A stretch of 64,000 bases of DNA, taken from assembly GCF_900163695.1 (NCBI RefSeq), contig NZ_FUIC01000007.1, forward strand, positions 1 through 64,000. Reading direction: 5' to 3'. Below the pieces are notes generated by a model. That model made no database searches. It was given only the letters and a program-made list of their open reading frames with translations, and had not been told where the DNA came from. This DNA comes from Gulosibacter sp. 10 (GTDB lineage: Bacteria; Actinomycetota; Actinomycetes; Actinomycetales; Microbacteriaceae). Positions 53,130 through 63,709 of the stretch are shown piece after piece. Within the stretch, counting starts at the first letter, position 1; each line of letters opens with the position of its first letter. The position numbers were made by a program, and so were the translations under genes.

Positions 53130-55550
53130 TCAGTCGCCGACCCGGTCGCCCGCGGCGGGACCGCCCTGCCACACCCAGTCCCGCACCTCGGGCAGGTCCT
53201 CCCCGTGCTCGCGGATGTACTCGTGGTGCCGGACGAGCTCGTTCTCCAGCGCATCCCGCGCATGCGCGCCGATGCCGCGCAGACGCGGCACCCGGTCGAT
53301 GACGTCGATCGCGAGGTGGAAGCGGTCGATGCGGTTGAGCACGCACATGTCGAAGGGCGTGGTCGTCGTCCCCTCCTCGCGATAGCCGTGCACGTGCAGC
53401 TGCTCGTGGCCCGACCGCTTGTAGGTGAGCCGGTGCACGAGCGCCGGGTAGCCGTGGAACGCGAAGATCACGGGCGTGTCCGTCGTGAACAGCGCGTCGT
53501 ACTCGCGGTCCGGCATGCCGTGCGGATGCGAGCCCTCGTCCTGCAGCCGCATGAGGTCGACCACGTTGACCACCCGGATGCGCAGGTCCGGGAAGTGCTC
53601 GCGCAGGATGCCGACCGCCGCGAGCGTCTCCTGCGTGGGCACGTCGCCCGCGCAGGCCATGACGACATCGGGCTCGGCGCCCTCGTCGCTGCTCGCCCAG
53701 CGCCAGATCCCCGCGCCCCTGCGGCAGTGCGCGATCGCCTCGTCGATGTCGAGGTACTGCGGCTCCGGCTGCTTGCCCGCCACGATCACGTTGACCCGCT
53801 GCCGGCTGCGCAGGCAGTGATCGGCGGTCGCCAGCAGCGTGTTCGCGTCCGGCGGCAGGTACACGCGCACGACCTCGGGCTTCTTGTTCATGACGTGGTC
53901 GATGAATCCGGGATCCTGGTGCGAGAAGCCGTTGTGGTCCTGACGCCACACGTGCGAGGTCAGCAGATAGTTGAGCGAGGCGATGGGCCTGCGCCACGGG
54001 ATGCGATCGGTCGTCCCGAGCCATTTCGCGTGCTGGTTGAACATCGAGTCGACGATGTGGATGAACGCCTCATAGCTCGTGAAGAGCCCATGCCGTCCGG
54101 TGAGGAGGTAGCCCTCGAGCCAGCCCTGGAGGGTCGTCTCGGAGAGGATCTCCATGACCCGCCCGTCCGGGGCGAGCCGGTCGTCGCCGTCGAGGATCGC
54201 GGCGTTCCAGGTGCGGTCGGTGGCCTCGAGCACCGCGTCGAGCCGATTCGAGTTGTTCTCGTCCGGGGCGAAGACGCGGAAGCTCGTGCCGTTCCGCCGC
54301 ATCACGTCGCGGAGCAGGACGCCCAGCACCTTCGTTGCCTCGGCGGTCTCCCGGCCGTGCTCCCGCACCTCCACCGCGTAGTCGCGGTAGTCGGGCAGCC
54401 GCAGATCGCGCAGCAGCCGGCCGCCGTTGCTGTGGGGGTTCGCGCTCATCCGGCGCTCTCCCGCCGGATGCAGCTCGGCGACCTCCGGCCTGGGGGCTCC
54501 CGCCTCGTCGAAGAGCTCTTCGGGGCGGTAGCCGCGCAGCCACTCCTCGAGGATGCGCCGGTGCCCCTCGTCCTCGCGCGCCGCGTCCACGGGGATCTGA
54601 TGCGAGCGCCAGGTGCCCTCGACCGGCTCGCCGTCGACCGTCTCCGGCCCGGTCCATCCCTTCGGGGAGCGGAGCACGATCATCGGCCAGGCAGGGCGCT
54701 CGGAGTCGCCCGCGAGCGCGCGCCGCTTGATCTCGGCGATCTCGTCGAGGCAGGCGTCGAGCGCCCGGGCGAAGTCGCGGTGCATGGTCTCCGGGTCGTC
54801 GCCCTCGACGAAGTAGGGCGAGTGCCCGTAGCCGCGCAGCAGCTGCTCGAGCTCCTGCGGCGCGATGCGCGCGAGCACCGTGGGGTTCGCGATCTTGTAG
54901 CCGTTGAGGTGGAGGATGGGCAGCACCGTGCCGTCGCGGCGCGGATCGACGAACTTGTTCGAGTGCCAGCTCGCGGCGAGCGGGCCGGTCTCCGCCTCGC
55001 CGTCGCCGACGATGGCCGCGACGACCAGGTCCCGGTTGTCGAAGGCCGCGCCGTACGCGTGGGCGAGCGAGTAGCCGAGCTCCCCGCCCTCGTGGATCGA
55101 GCCCGGCACCTCGGGCGCGACGTGCGAGGGGATGCCGCCCGGGAAGGAGAACTGGCGGAAGAGCCGGCGCATGCCCTCCTCGTCGCGGCTCACCTCCGAG
55201 TAGGCCTCGGACCAGCTGCCCTCGAGCCAGGCCGCGGCCACCGGGCCGGGCCCGCCGTGCCCCGGTCCCATCACGTACATCATGTCGAGGTCGCGCGCGA
55301 TGATGGCGCGGTTGAGATGGGCGTAGATGAAGTTGAGGCCCGGCGTCGTGCCCCAGTGCCCGAGCAGGCGGGGCTTGATGTGCTCGGGCCGGAGGGGCTC
55401 CCGCAGCAGCGGGTTGTCCATGAGGTAGATCTGCCCGGCGGAGAGGTAGTTGGCGGCCCGCCACCAGGTGTCGAGACGGCGGAGCTCCTCGTCGCCGAGC
55501 GGCTGCTGCGCGGGCGGGATCGGTGCGTGCTGGTCGGATTCGATGGTCAT
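53130..55550 (-). CDS. xfp: xylulose-5-phosphate/fructose-6-phosphate phosphoketolase
   Basis: 806 residues, normal family length, from ATG 55550 (AGGA upstream). Thiamine-diphosphate signatures include [38 protein letters not shown] and [16 protein letters not shown]; the C-terminal half has [17 protein letters not shown] and [14 protein letters not shown]. It splits xylulose-5-P or fructose-6-P with phosphate into acetyl-phosphate plus glyceraldehyde-3-P or erythrose-4-P in the cytoplasm. No acetate kinase or phosphotransacetylase gene is adjacent. It appears monocistronic. Confidence 0.96.
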   Translation of the reverse strand: MTIESDQHAPIPPAQQPLGDEELRRLDTWWRAANYLSAGQIYLMDNPLLREPLRPEHIKPRLLGHWGTTPGLNFIYAHLNRAIIARDLDMMYVMGPGHGGPGPVAAAWLEGSWSEAYSEVSRDEEGMRRLFRQFSFPGGIPSHVAPEVPGSIHEGGELGYSLAHAYGAAFDNRDLVVAAIVGDGEAETGPLAASWHSNKFVDPRRDGTVLPILHLNGYKIANPTVLARIAPQELEQLLRGYGHSPYFVEGDDPETMHRDFARALDACLDEIAEIKRRALAGDSERPAWPMIVLRSPKGWTGPETVDGEPVEGTWRSHQIPVDAAREDEGHRRILEEWLRGYRPEELFDEAGAPRPEVAELHPAGERRMSANPHSNGGRLLRDLRLPDYRDYAVEVREHGRETAEATKVLGVLLRDVMRRNGTSFRVFAPDENNSNRLDAVLEATDRTWNAAILDGDDRLAPDGRVMEILSETTLQGWLEGYLLTGRHGLFTSYEAFIHIVDSMFNQHAKWLGTTDRIPWRRPIASLNYLLTSHVWRQDHNGFSHQDPGFIDHVMNKKPEVVRVYLPPDANTLLATADHCLRSRQRVNVIVAGKQPEPQYLDIDEAIAHCRRGAGIWRWASSDEGAEPDVVMACAGDVPTQETLAAVGILREHFPDLRIRVVNVVDLMRLQDEGSHPHGMPDREYDALFTTDTPVIFAFHGYPALVHRLTYKRSGHEQLHVHGYREEGTTTTPFDMCVLNRIDRFHLAIDVIDRVPRLRGIGAHARDALENELVRHHEYIREHGEDLPEVRDWVWQGGPAAGDRVGD

Positions 55551-55708
55551 CGCGTCCTCGCTTCCACGATCCGCACGGCTCGCGCGGGTGCCTGGCGTGG
55601 TGGATGGGCGCGGCCGCCGGATGCGTGGAGTCACGCTATCGGGGGCGCCCGACCGCGAGCGAAGCGTCAGGTGGGCAAGCGCTCAGAAGATCGCGGCCGC
55701 GCGGGGGA

Positions 55709-55782
55709 TGGAGGGGATGACGGGAATCGAACCCGCACTATCAGTTTGGAAGACTGAGGCTCTACCATTGAGCTACATCCCC
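55709..55782 (-). tRNA. tRNA-Gly (anticodon TCC)
   Basis: The reverse strand reads acceptor GGGGATG/CATCCCC, a D arm, anticodon stem TCAGT/ACTGA around loop CTTCCAA (anticodon TCC), T loop GGTTCGAATCC and an encoded CCA end. Confidence 0.95.
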
Positions 55783-56110
55783 GGGCCTGTGCGAAACAGG
55801 ACGTTGCAAGTGTAGCGGACGTTCGAGATCCGCGCGCAACCTGCCGGGTCGCTGACCGCCGCTTCGGGAGTGCACCGTTGCTTCACGACCGGATGCCGCG
55901 GAGAGGCGCCGTGCCGCGCACGGCGACGAACCGCTGCCCGGACGACGAAGACGGGCGCTGCCCCTCGAGTGCCTCCGCGCCGCCGGCCGCCCGCGGTCAT
56001 GCTGCGGTCGCATCTTTGTGGAGAACTCGTCCCGAGCGGGGCGTTTCTGACTACCGTGAATGCACAGCCGCCGCGGAGCGCCGCACCGCACCGCGAGAGA
56101 GGGATGGGCG
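55783..56110. promoter_or_regulatory. intergenic region with tRNA-Gly promoter and leader of large membrane-protein gene
   Basis: 328 bases without a convincing gene. On the reverse strand a TACACT -10 element (55809-55814) within the 11-mer CTACACTTGCA (55805-55815) serves tRNA-Gly. The rest should hold the forward promoter for the gene at 56111; I see no clear motif there. Confidence 0.5.
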
Positions 56111-59100
56111 ATGACAGAGGGCGATCGGCGTTCCGAGGAGCACCGCACGGCACGCTTCCCCGAGAGCGTCGAGGATCTGCGCACGACGTCGCTCTGCCCG
56201 ATGTGCCTCGAGCCGACCGCCGGATCGCCGACGTGCCGCGAATGCGGACTCGACCTCACCCGGGGCGAGCTGGCCGAGGTCTTCTCGCTCTCCACGACCG
56301 CCGCCGATGCCCTGACCCGCCGCGGCCTGCTGCTGCAGGATGCGTGGCGCGCCTCGCAGCGAACCGTTCGGGAACCGGAAGCGGCCTCCGAGACGCCCGC
56401 CGCGCCGGCCCGGCAGCGGGATGAGACGCCCCCGCGAGTCGAAGCGACCGGCTCCGTCGACGCCGAGCTGCCGCCCCTGCCCCCGCTGAGCGCCGACGCC
56501 GCCCTCGCCGCCCCCGGAGCCGGCTGGGGCACGACGCCCAATGCCGCGCCCTCGTCGCCGCCCCTTCGGCCCTCCGCGCAGGATGCCCCGCCGCCGGCGA
56601 GCGCCCCGCCGCAGCAGAGCGCCCCTTCGATGATCGGCACGCCGTCGACTCCCGGCGCCCCGTCGGCGCCGAGCGGGCCGCCCGCCCCGCCGGCGCCGCA
56701 GCCCGACGCCGAGCCGACCCGGCCCAGGCGCTCGAGCATCCAGGTGATGCTGCTCGTCACCGGCGTCGCCTTCGTGAGCGTCGCCGCCGCGGTCTTCCTC
56801 ACGGTCGCCTTCGTCCTGTTCGACCTCACCGTCAAGGCGATCATCACGGCCGGGGTCACCGCCTCCGTGCTCGCCGGCGCGAGTCTGCTCCGTCGACGGG
56901 GGCTCGCCGTGACCGCGGAGGGATTCGCCGTGCTCGGCGTGGTCCTCCTGCTGCTGGACGCGTGGGCGATCCGGGCGCTCGACTTCTTCGGCGCCGAGGG
57001 CGCGCCGGTCTCCGGGTACTGGGGCGCGGCGCTGATCCTCCTGAGCGCCGTCCTGCTCGGCTGGGGCCGCCTCTCGCGCCTTAGGGCGCCGACGATCGCC
57101 GCCGCGTTCTCGGGCGTGCCCGGGGTGCTGCTGCTGGGCGTGTGGCTGCTCGGGCTCGTCGTCGGAGAGGTCTCCGCGCTCCTGCCCGCGGCCTGCGGCG
57201 CCATCGCCGCCTCGCTGCTGGCCGTCCGGCTCCACCGCCGGGAAGGAGGGCCGGATCCGCTCGAGACCGGCATCGTGCTCGGGCTCGGCCAGCTCGCGTC
57301 GCTGCCCCTGATCCTCGCGCCGGGGCAGCAGCCTCCCTACGGCGCCGCGCACTGGGCCATCGCGACGATCGCCGCGCTCCTCGGCTCCCTCGCGCTGCTG
57401 GGCCACGCGGAGTGGTTCCGGCGCGGCGGCGCCCAGCGGATCCGCCCGCTGCGCATCTCGGCCGCGGTCCTCGCCACGCTGTCGTGGGCCGGTGGCATCG
57501 GCTCGGCCTGGTGGCTGCTCGAGCGGACCGCCGCGCTCGACCGGCTGCCAGCCGCGTTCCTGCTCGCTCCCCTGCTCGCGCTCCCGGCCCTGCTGTGGGA
57601 CCTGCGCTTCCTCCGCACCGGCGCCCGGGATCGGCCGCTCCGGCTCGCCGGGCTCATCACCGCGGGGCTCGTGGCCCTCCCCGCCGCCGGCCTCGTCCTC
57701 TTCGTCTTCGGATTCAACGCCCTCGCCGGCGGGCTGGACGCGCAGGCGCACCGCCCCGCCTTCCTGGCGCTCGGCGCGAGCGCGCTCCCGCTGCTCGCGC
57801 TTTCGGCGCTGCTCTACCGGTCCCTCGCCCCCGCCGTGTTCCCCCGCAGGACGCTGGGGCTCGGCATCGGCGCGCTGATCGCCGTCACGGCCCTCGTGCT
57901 CGGCCTGCCCGAGCTCGCCTCCCGCATCGGGCTCGCGCTGCTCGTCGTCCTGTTCACCGCGGCGGCTGTCGTGCTGGGCCGCGGCCGCGATTCGCTGCGC
58001 GCGGCCCTGCTCGTCGGCACGATCGTCGCTGCGGCGGTGCTCTGGCTCTCGTGCGTGGACGCGGCGGACCTGGCCACGCCCGCGGCCGGCCTGGGGTTCC
58101 TCGCACTGCTCGCGTTCCGGATGCTGCGGGGCGAGCTGCCGGGCGTGGTCGCGACCGCGGCCGCCGGCGCGTTCGGCGGCATCGCCCTCGCCCACGCCCT
58201 GTCCGAGGCGGCGCATCCGGTGGTCGCCGTGCTCGGCGCCATCGCCCCGGCGGTGCTGCTGCTCGCCGTCGCACTGCTGCGCCGCGTGCGGATCCGCCCG
58301 GCGGAGCGCATCGCGTTCGCGGCGCTGGCGCTCGGCTACGCCGTGATCGCCGCCGCGCTCCGCACGACCCGCCCTGTCGGAGCGCCCTTCGAGCTCGGCG
58401 CGGATGCGATCGCGCTCGCGCTCTCCGTGGCCGGGACGGTCGTCCTCGTGCTCGGCGTGCGCAGTGCCGACCCGGACGCCCCCGCGCACGAGACGGCGAC
58501 GCACCGGATCGCGCTCGTGACGGCCCTCCCCCTCGCGATGCTCGCACTGCACCCCGTGCTCCGGCTGTTCGGCGATTCCTCGGAGTGGCGGCTCGGCGCT
58601 CCCCTGGGAGCCTGGCTGCACGTCGGGGCCGCGCTCCTCGCCGCGGGGCTCCTCGCGGGGCTGAGGCTGCGCCGAGGGGCCGGCGCCCGGACGCTGCCGG
58701 CGGATGTGCTCGCGGTGCTCCTGGCCGCGCTCGAACTGCCCCGCATCGCGATGCTCCCCTCCTCGCCGGTCGACTGGGTCTCCTTCGCGCCGACGGCCGT
58801 CGCCTGCGCCGTCCCGCTGCTCGCCGCCGTCGAGCGGCGCCCGCGAACGGGACTCCGCGCGATCCTGCCCTGGATCGCCCCGCTGCTGTTCGCAGCCACC
58901 GGACCGGTGATCGTGACGCGAGCCGTCGCGGACCCCTGGCCCGTCCTCGTCGCGGCTCCCCTCGCAGTCGCGCTGCTCGCCGCCGCCGCGGTCTTCATCC
59001 GCTCGGGGCTGCCGGCCCGCATCGACCACGGCGGCTGGTATGCGGCCGGTCTGCTGCTCGGCGGCGGCTTCATCCCCTACGTCGCGCTGCTGGCGACGCG

Positions 59101-60958
59101 CCCGACGGTCGCCGACTGGTGGTTCTCGGCACTCGCCGCGGTCCTCGGATTCCTCGTACTGACCGCGCTCGGCGGGCTCCGAACGGGCCCGCTGCGCACG
59201 CCGGTTCGCGTGCTCTTCGTCACGGCGCTCGCGCCCGCCGCCGTCCTCGCAGCCGTCATCGCGATCGATGCGGCCCTGTACGCCGCCGCCGAGTCCGGCG
59301 GGCTCGGCGTCACGACGGCGTCCTCCGCGATCGCCGGGGGCACGGGACTCGCCATCGCGCTCTCGGCGGTCCTGGCGTTCCGCGGCCTCCACGACGGACG
59401 ACCCGCCGACGACGGGCTCGTCCCCGCCGAGCTCTCGCGCGCCGCGCTGGCCGTGGCATGCGGCGGCATCCTGCTGGTCCTCCTCATGGCCGCGGCCCTG
59501 CCCTCTCGGGCGATCGACCTCGCGCTGCTGCTCGCGACAGCCGGTCTGGCCGCGACTGCTCCGCGCTGGCCGGGCCGCACGCCCTCGGCACCGTCCCCGG
59601 CTCGGCTCGGGATCCCGTTCTTCGCGCTCGCGGTGTTCCTCGCAGCCGGCGTCGCGGGGCTCGCCGGCGATCCCGTCGCGGCGGCTCCGGTCGCCGCGGG
59701 CGCCGTCTTCGCCGCGCTCCTGGGCGGCGGCGCACTCGCGATGATCGCGGTCCGCCCGACGAGCCCTCGCGACCGCGGGCTGCTCTTCGCCGGCATCACG
59801 CTCGCGCTCTGGGCGGCGCTGATGAGCGCGCCCGTGCCATGGCTGTACTGGCCGGTGACGGCCTCCTCGACACTCGCCGTGGGCGCGGCGCTGCTGGTCG
59901 CGGTCCTCCGCGCACGGCTCACGCGGATCGGCGCGCTGCCCGCGGCGGTGGCCGCACCCCTGCCGTTCGTCGCCGCGCTCTTCGCCGACGACGCCTCGAG
60001 CCGCCCGTTCGCGATCGCCGGCCTGGCGATCGGCCTCGCGCTCGTCGCGGTCGCCTTCGCGGTGAGCAGGACCGGTTCCCGCCGGTTCGCCGCGGCGGCC
60101 CGCGGCGCCGGTGCGACCCTCGCGCTCGCCTGGTCGGCGAACCTGTTCTGGCCCGACCACGTCGACGAGCGGATCCTGGCGATCGCGCTGCCCGGCACGG
60201 TGCTGCTCGCCCTGTTGGCCTGGTTCGTCGCCCTCGACGAGCGGCGGGACGGCTCGCCGACCACGCGCTTCGAGGTCTCCGCCTACGCCGCCTGCGCGCC
60301 CGTGTGGCCGGCCGTGATCGCGCTCATCGGCGGCACGGGGCTGCACGCCGATGCCTTCGGCATCCTCGCGCTCGCCCTGGCGGCCGTCGCGACGGTGCTC
60401 GCCGTGACGAGCGCCTTCCTCTGCCCGCCCGGCACGCTCGCCCGCTCGGCCGTCGACGCGGCGACCATCGGCAGCGGCGCCGCCGCGCTGCTCGCGGCAC
60501 TCGCGGCGCTGCTCTTCGGCAGCTCGCTGCCCGCCGATGCGTTCTTCCTCGCCTTCGGCCTCGCGGCGACCGTGATCGGGCTCCTGCAGCTGCGGGCGCG
60601 CCCCGCGCTGCGCAGCCTCCCCGCGCTCGGTCCCGGCCTCGGACTCCTGCTGCTGCCCCTGTGGCTGATCGAGCTCGGCGATCCGACGGCGGCGAGGATC
60701 GGCGTCTACACGCTCCTGGCCGTGGGCGCGCTGCTGCTCGGCGCGCTGGGAAAGCTGCAGGCGCCGCTGGTGCTCGGCTCGGCCGCGGTGGTGGCGCACA
60801 TCATCGTCGCGCTCAACTGGATGGTGCCGAACCTGTCGGTGCCGTGGTGGCTCTGGCTCGGCTCGGCCGGTGCGCTGCTCATCTTCGTCGCCGCCACCTA
60901 CGAGGCCCGGCTGCGCAACGCGAAGTCGCTGGTGCGCTCCTTCCGCGCGCTGCGCTGA
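56111..60958 (+). CDS. giant polytopic membrane protein, SCO7613 C-terminal domain type
   Basis: 1615 residues from ATG 56111. The N-terminus has a zinc ribbon (CPMCLEPTAGSPTCRECGLDL) and a Pro/Ala-rich cytoplasmic linker of about 110 residues. From about residue 210 to the end it is an almost unbroken series of hydrophobic helices, by eye 35-45 segments, separated by short Arg-rich loops. This plan matches the actinobacterial SCO7613 C-terminal domain-containing membrane proteins, whose function is unknown. No repeats of obvious identity or catalytic residues are seen. It ends at a shared bidirectional terminator. Confidence 0.82.
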   Translation: MTEGDRRSEEHRTARFPESVEDLRTTSLCPMCLEPTAGSPTCRECGLDLTRGELAEVFSLSTTAADALTRRGLLLQDAWRASQRTVREPEAASETPAAPARQRDETPPRVEATGSVDAELPPLPPLSADAALAAPGAGWGTTPNAAPSSPPLRPSAQDAPPPASAPPQQSAPSMIGTPSTPGAPSAPSGPPAPPAPQPDAEPTRPRRSSIQVMLLVTGVAFVSVAAAVFLTVAFVLFDLTVKAIITAGVTASVLAGASLLRRRGLAVTAEGFAVLGVVLLLLDAWAIRALDFFGAEGAPVSGYWGAALILLSAVLLGWGRLSRLRAPTIAAAFSGVPGVLLLGVWLLGLVVGEVSALLPAACGAIAASLLAVRLHRREGGPDPLETGIVLGLGQLASLPLILAPGQQPPYGAAHWAIATIAALLGSLALLGHAEWFRRGGAQRIRPLRISAAVLATLSWAGGIGSAWWLLERTAALDRLPAAFLLAPLLALPALLWDLRFLRTGARDRPLRLAGLITAGLVALPAAGLVLFVFGFNALAGGLDAQAHRPAFLALGASALPLLALSALLYRSLAPAVFPRRTLGLGIGALIAVTALVLGLPELASRIGLALLVVLFTAAAVVLGRGRDSLRAALLVGTIVAAAVLWLSCVDAADLATPAAGLGFLALLAFRMLRGELPGVVATAAAGAFGGIALAHALSEAAHPVVAVLGAIAPAVLLLAVALLRRVRIRPAERIAFAALALGYAVIAAALRTTRPVGAPFELGADAIALALSVAGTVVLVLGVRSADPDAPAHETATHRIALVTALPLAMLALHPVLRLFGDSSEWRLGAPLGAWLHVGAALLAAGLLAGLRLRRGAGARTLPADVLAVLLAALELPRIAMLPSSPVDWVSFAPTAVACAVPLLAAVERRPRTGLRAILPWIAPLLFAATGPVIVTRAVADPWPVLVAAPLAVALLAAAAVFIRSGLPARIDHGGWYAAGLLLGGGFIPYVALLATRPTVADWWFSALAAVLGFLVLTALGGLRTGPLRTPVRVLFVTALAPAAVLAAVIAIDAALYAAAESGGLGVTTASSAIAGGTGLAIALSAVLAFRGLHDGRPADDGLVPAELSRAALAVACGGILLVLLMAAALPSRAIDLALLLATAGLAATAPRWPGRTPSAPSPARLGIPFFALAVFLAAGVAGLAGDPVAAAPVAAGAVFAALLGGGALAMIAVRPTSPRDRGLLFAGITLALWAALMSAPVPWLYWPVTASSTLAVGAALLVAVLRARLTRIGALPAAVAAPLPFVAALFADDASSRPFAIAGLAIGLALVAVAFAVSRTGSRRFAAAARGAGATLALAWSANLFWPDHVDERILAIALPGTVLLALLAWFVALDERRDGSPTTRFEVSAYAACAPVWPAVIALIGGTGLHADAFGILALALAAVATVLAVTSAFLCPPGTLARSAVDAATIGSGAAALLAALAALLFGSSLPADAFFLAFGLAATVIGLLQLRARPALRSLPALGPGLGLLLLPLWLIELGDPTAARIGVYTLLAVGALLLGALGKLQAPLVLGSAAVVAHIIVALNWMVPNLSVPWWLWLGSAGALLIFVAATYEARLRNAKSLVRSFRALR

Positions 60959-60973
60959 GCGCGCCCCGACGCC

Positions 60974-61011
60974 GAGCGCCCGCGAAGCGGTGAGGCGCTC
61001 CGCGGGCGCTC
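60974..61011. terminator. bidirectional terminator between membrane protein and BCCT genes
   Basis: Perfect 11-bp arms (60974-60984 and 61001-61011) with a 16-base loop between convergent stops at 60958 and 61028. Confidence 0.75.
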
Positions 61012-61027
61012 GCCCCGAACGGCGGGG

Positions 61028-62710
61028 TCAGCCGTTGGTGGCACCGAGCTCCTCGTCGAGCTCGTCCCGGGTGACCGGCCGCGTACCGGCGAACCGGGAG
61101 TCGTTCCGCAGCTCCTTGACCAGCGATATCCCCAGCAGCGCCACGATCACCGTGAACGGCACCGCCGAGAGGATCGCCGCCTGCTGCAGTGCCTCCAAGC
61201 CTCCGACGATGAGGAGCAGGATCGCGCACAGCCCGGTCAGGACGCCCCAGATGCCGAGCACCGGCTTGGTCGGCAGCATCGTGCCTCGGAGCGACAGCGA
61301 GCTCAGCACGAAGGTGTTCGAATCGGCGCCGCTCACGAAATACAGCACGACCATGATGACCGCGAGCGCCGAGGTGAGTTCCGTCAGCGGCAATTGCTCG
61401 AGCACGGCGAAGAACCCGACCGTCGTATCCTCGAGCGTCGCGGCGCCGATCGCCGTCCCGCCGAACAGATCCGAGTGGATTCCCGTGCCGCCGAAGATGG
61501 TGAACCAAATGGCGAACACCAGCGTCGGAACTCCGAGCACCGCCGCGACGAACTCGCGAATCGTCCGTCCCTTCGAGATCCGGGCGAGGAAGATGCCGAC
61601 GAACGCACCCCAGCTCAGCCACCAGGCCATCATGAAGTACGTCCACCATTGCATCCACTGGAGGTCATCCGGGGTCCCGGGCGTCATGAGCGCGACGACG
61701 GGAAACTCGCCGACGAATTGGCCGAAGGAGCGGAAGAAGAGGTTCACGATGAAGCTGGTCGGACCGAAGATGAGTGCGAAGAGCCCGAGGACAAGCGCGC
61801 CGATGATCGTGATCTGACTCGTCCATTTGATGCCCCTTCCCACGCCTGAAAGTGCGGAGAGCGTGAACACCACCGTGACTCCCGCGATGATCACGATCTG
61901 CACGAACAGGTCGTTGGGGATCCCCGTCAGCCGGTTCACGCCCTGGGCGATCTGCGAGGCGCCAAGGCCCAGCGATGTCGTGGTGCCGAACAGCGTGGCG
62001 AGAATCGTGAAGATGTCGACGGCCTTGCCTGCCCAGCCGTCCATGCTCTTCCCGAGGACGGGGCGGAGCATGGGTGAGACGAGCCCGGAATTATGCCGAC
62101 GGTGCGTCGAATAGGCGATCGCGAGGCCGAAGATGCCGAACAGTGCCCAGGCATTGGGCCCCCAGTCGAAATAGGAGAACTGCATGGCGCGGACCGCCGC
62201 GTCCATCGTTCCCGGCTCGGCGAGGCCATGGGGCGGCGACATGAAATGGCTCAGCGGCTCGGCCGCCCCATAGCTGATGAGGCCGATGCCCATGACCGCG
62301 CCCAGCACCATGGCGATCCACGCCCAGGTGGAGAACTCCGGGCGGTCCTTGTCCTGCCCGAGCCGAATCCGCCCGAACCTGCTGAAGCCCAGATAGAGCA
62401 TGAGCACGATGCAGGCGGTAGTGACCAGAAGATAGGACCAGCCGATATTCTCCGCCGCCCATGTCGAGGCGGTGTTCATCGTCGCCCCGAGATGCTCCGG
62501 CGCGATGGCGGCCCAGGCCACGAATCCCGCGATCAGGCCGACGGAAATCCAGAACACCGGCCCCGGTCGCTTCTTGCGCCGCTCGGCCTCGACGACCATG
62601 ATCGACGAGGTCGCGAAATCGGGGTCGCTGCCCTGGGTGCCGAGCGCGGGGATGGGCTCCTCGCCGGGACTCCGGCGTCGGGGGTTCTTCCTGCCGTTCA
62701 TAGTGTTCAC
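61028..62710 (-). CDS. BCCT-family (betaine/choline/carnitine) transporter
   Basis: 560 residues with about twelve membrane segments. Family signatures are FSRFGRIRLGQDKDRPEFS, AVMGIGLISYGAAEPLSHF, DWGPNAWALFG and YFMMAWWLSWGAFVGIFLARISKGRTIREF. The Trp-rich stretch lines the trimethylammonium cage. It carries betaine, choline or a related quaternary amine with Na+ or H+. Start at GTG 62710 or ATG 62701. The cyclase/reductase fusion gene ends 42 bases upstream, so the two are probably co-transcribed, hinting that the carrier imports that enzyme's substrate rather than an osmolyte. Confidence 0.9.
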   Translation of the reverse strand: MNTMNGRKNPRRRSPGEEPIPALGTQGSDPDFATSSIMVVEAERRKKRPGPVFWISVGLIAGFVAWAAIAPEHLGATMNTASTWAAENIGWSYLLVTTACIVLMLYLGFSRFGRIRLGQDKDRPEFSTWAWIAMVLGAVMGIGLISYGAAEPLSHFMSPPHGLAEPGTMDAAVRAMQFSYFDWGPNAWALFGIFGLAIAYSTHRRHNSGLVSPMLRPVLGKSMDGWAGKAVDIFTILATLFGTTTSLGLGASQIAQGVNRLTGIPNDLFVQIVIIAGVTVVFTLSALSGVGRGIKWTSQITIIGALVLGLFALIFGPTSFIVNLFFRSFGQFVGEFPVVALMTPGTPDDLQWMQWWTYFMMAWWLSWGAFVGIFLARISKGRTIREFVAAVLGVPTLVFAIWFTIFGGTGIHSDLFGGTAIGAATLEDTTVGFFAVLEQLPLTELTSALAVIMVVLYFVSGADSNTFVLSSLSLRGTMLPTKPVLGIWGVLTGLCAILLLIVGGLEALQQAAILSAVPFTVIVALLGISLVKELRNDSRFAGTRPVTRDELDEELGATNG

Positions 62711-62752
62711 ACGTCCTTGTGTCGAAGAGAGATGGAGGGCGGATCCGCCCTC

Positions 62753-63709
62753 CTAATCGGTGGGAAGCTCCGTCAGCTCGGCGCCGTCGAAGAAGCGTCC
62801 GGCCTTGTAGACCATCGGCTCCGCGTCGGAGACCTCTGCGTGCGTGACCTTGGCGATGAACACCGTGTGCGTCTTCGCCTGGAAGCGCTCCTTGATCTCG
62901 GCCTCGATCGACGCCGCGGATCCGTCGATCAGCGGGCTGCCGGCCGGGCCCTCGTGCCAGTCGAGTCCGGCGAACTTGTCCGCGCCCTTCGAGGCGAACA
63001 CGCCCACCGTTCCGCGCTGCCCGTTGCTCATGATGTTGATCCCCAGATGGGTCGACTTGAACAGCGACGGGTAGGTGCTCGTCGTCTTCTGCACGCAGAT
63101 CGACACCAGCGGGGGATCCAGTGAGACCGAGGAATAGGAATTCGCAGCCAGCCCGCGGGGTCTGCCGTCCTCGTCGAGGGTGGTTACCACCGTCACGCCG
63201 GTGATGAACTGCCGGTTGAACCCCTTGAGCGCGTCGATGCTCGGGACCCCGCTCAGGTCGTCCACAACGGATTCGTCCACCTCGAAGGCGGAGCGGAGCG
63301 AGGGCACGCCGAGATCCGCGAGCAATTCGCTCTGGTCCCACGTGACCTCCTCGGAGACGATCCTGCCGTCGCGGATGTGCATGAGGTTCGACCCGCGGGT
63401 CTCCACGCGGCGACCGCTCGCCGGCACGCCCTGCAAGTCGTTCGTGAACGTTCCGGTGGTCCGCCAGAAGAGCGCCAGACTCCCGTGCTCCTCGTCCACC
63501 AGTACTCGATCGATGATCGTCCGCAGATCCGGGAAGGCCTCGCGGACGTCGAGAATCTCCTGTTTGAGCTCGGCGGCGCCGAATACCCTTCTCGAGCTCC
63601 TGCTCTCCCGACGATAGTCATCGTGCAGGATCGCGTCGAATGCGTCGACCTCTCCACTGTCCCAGGCGGCTTCCCATGCGGCAATAACAGCTTCCTTGAT
63701 GTGTTGCAT
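62753..63709 (-). CDS. fusion of SnoaL-like ester cyclase and flavin reductase-like FMN-binding domain
   Basis: 318 residues from ATG 63709. Residues about 1-135 form a SnoaL/ester-cyclase fold (IAAWEAAWDSGEVDAFDAIL, FPDLRTIIDRVLVDEEHGSLALFWRTTGTF). Residues about 160-310 form a flavin-reductase-like FMN-binding split barrel (FNRQFITGVTVVTTLDEDGRPRGLAANSYSSVSLDPPLVSICV, LGINIMSNGQ). Each domain is usually a separate protein. It may reduce flavin for a monooxygenase whose product the cyclase-like domain binds; the substrate is unknown. It is divergent from a GntR-type regulator over a perfect inverted repeat and 42 bases before the BCCT gene. Confidence 0.85.
   Translation of the reverse strand: MQHIKEAVIAAWEAAWDSGEVDAFDAILHDDYRRESRSSRRVFGAAELKQEILDVREAFPDLRTIIDRVLVDEEHGSLALFWRTTGTFTNDLQGVPASGRRVETRGSNLMHIRDGRIVSEEVTWDQSELLADLGVPSLRSAFEVDESVVDDLSGVPSIDALKGFNRQFITGVTVVTTLDEDGRPRGLAANSYSSVSLDPPLVSICVQKTTSTYPSLFKSTHLGINIMSNGQRGTVGVFASKGADKFAGLDWHEGPAGSPLIDGSAASIEAEIKERFQAKTHTVFIAKVTHAEVSDAEPMVYKAGRFFDGAELTELPTD

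Noticed and set aside
56051-60799. A 1582-codon frame on the minus strand opposite the giant membrane protein gene
   Set aside because: It is almost entirely Arg/Gln/Glu/Gly, an artefact of the codon bias of the real gene, which has a zinc ribbon and a series of membrane helices.
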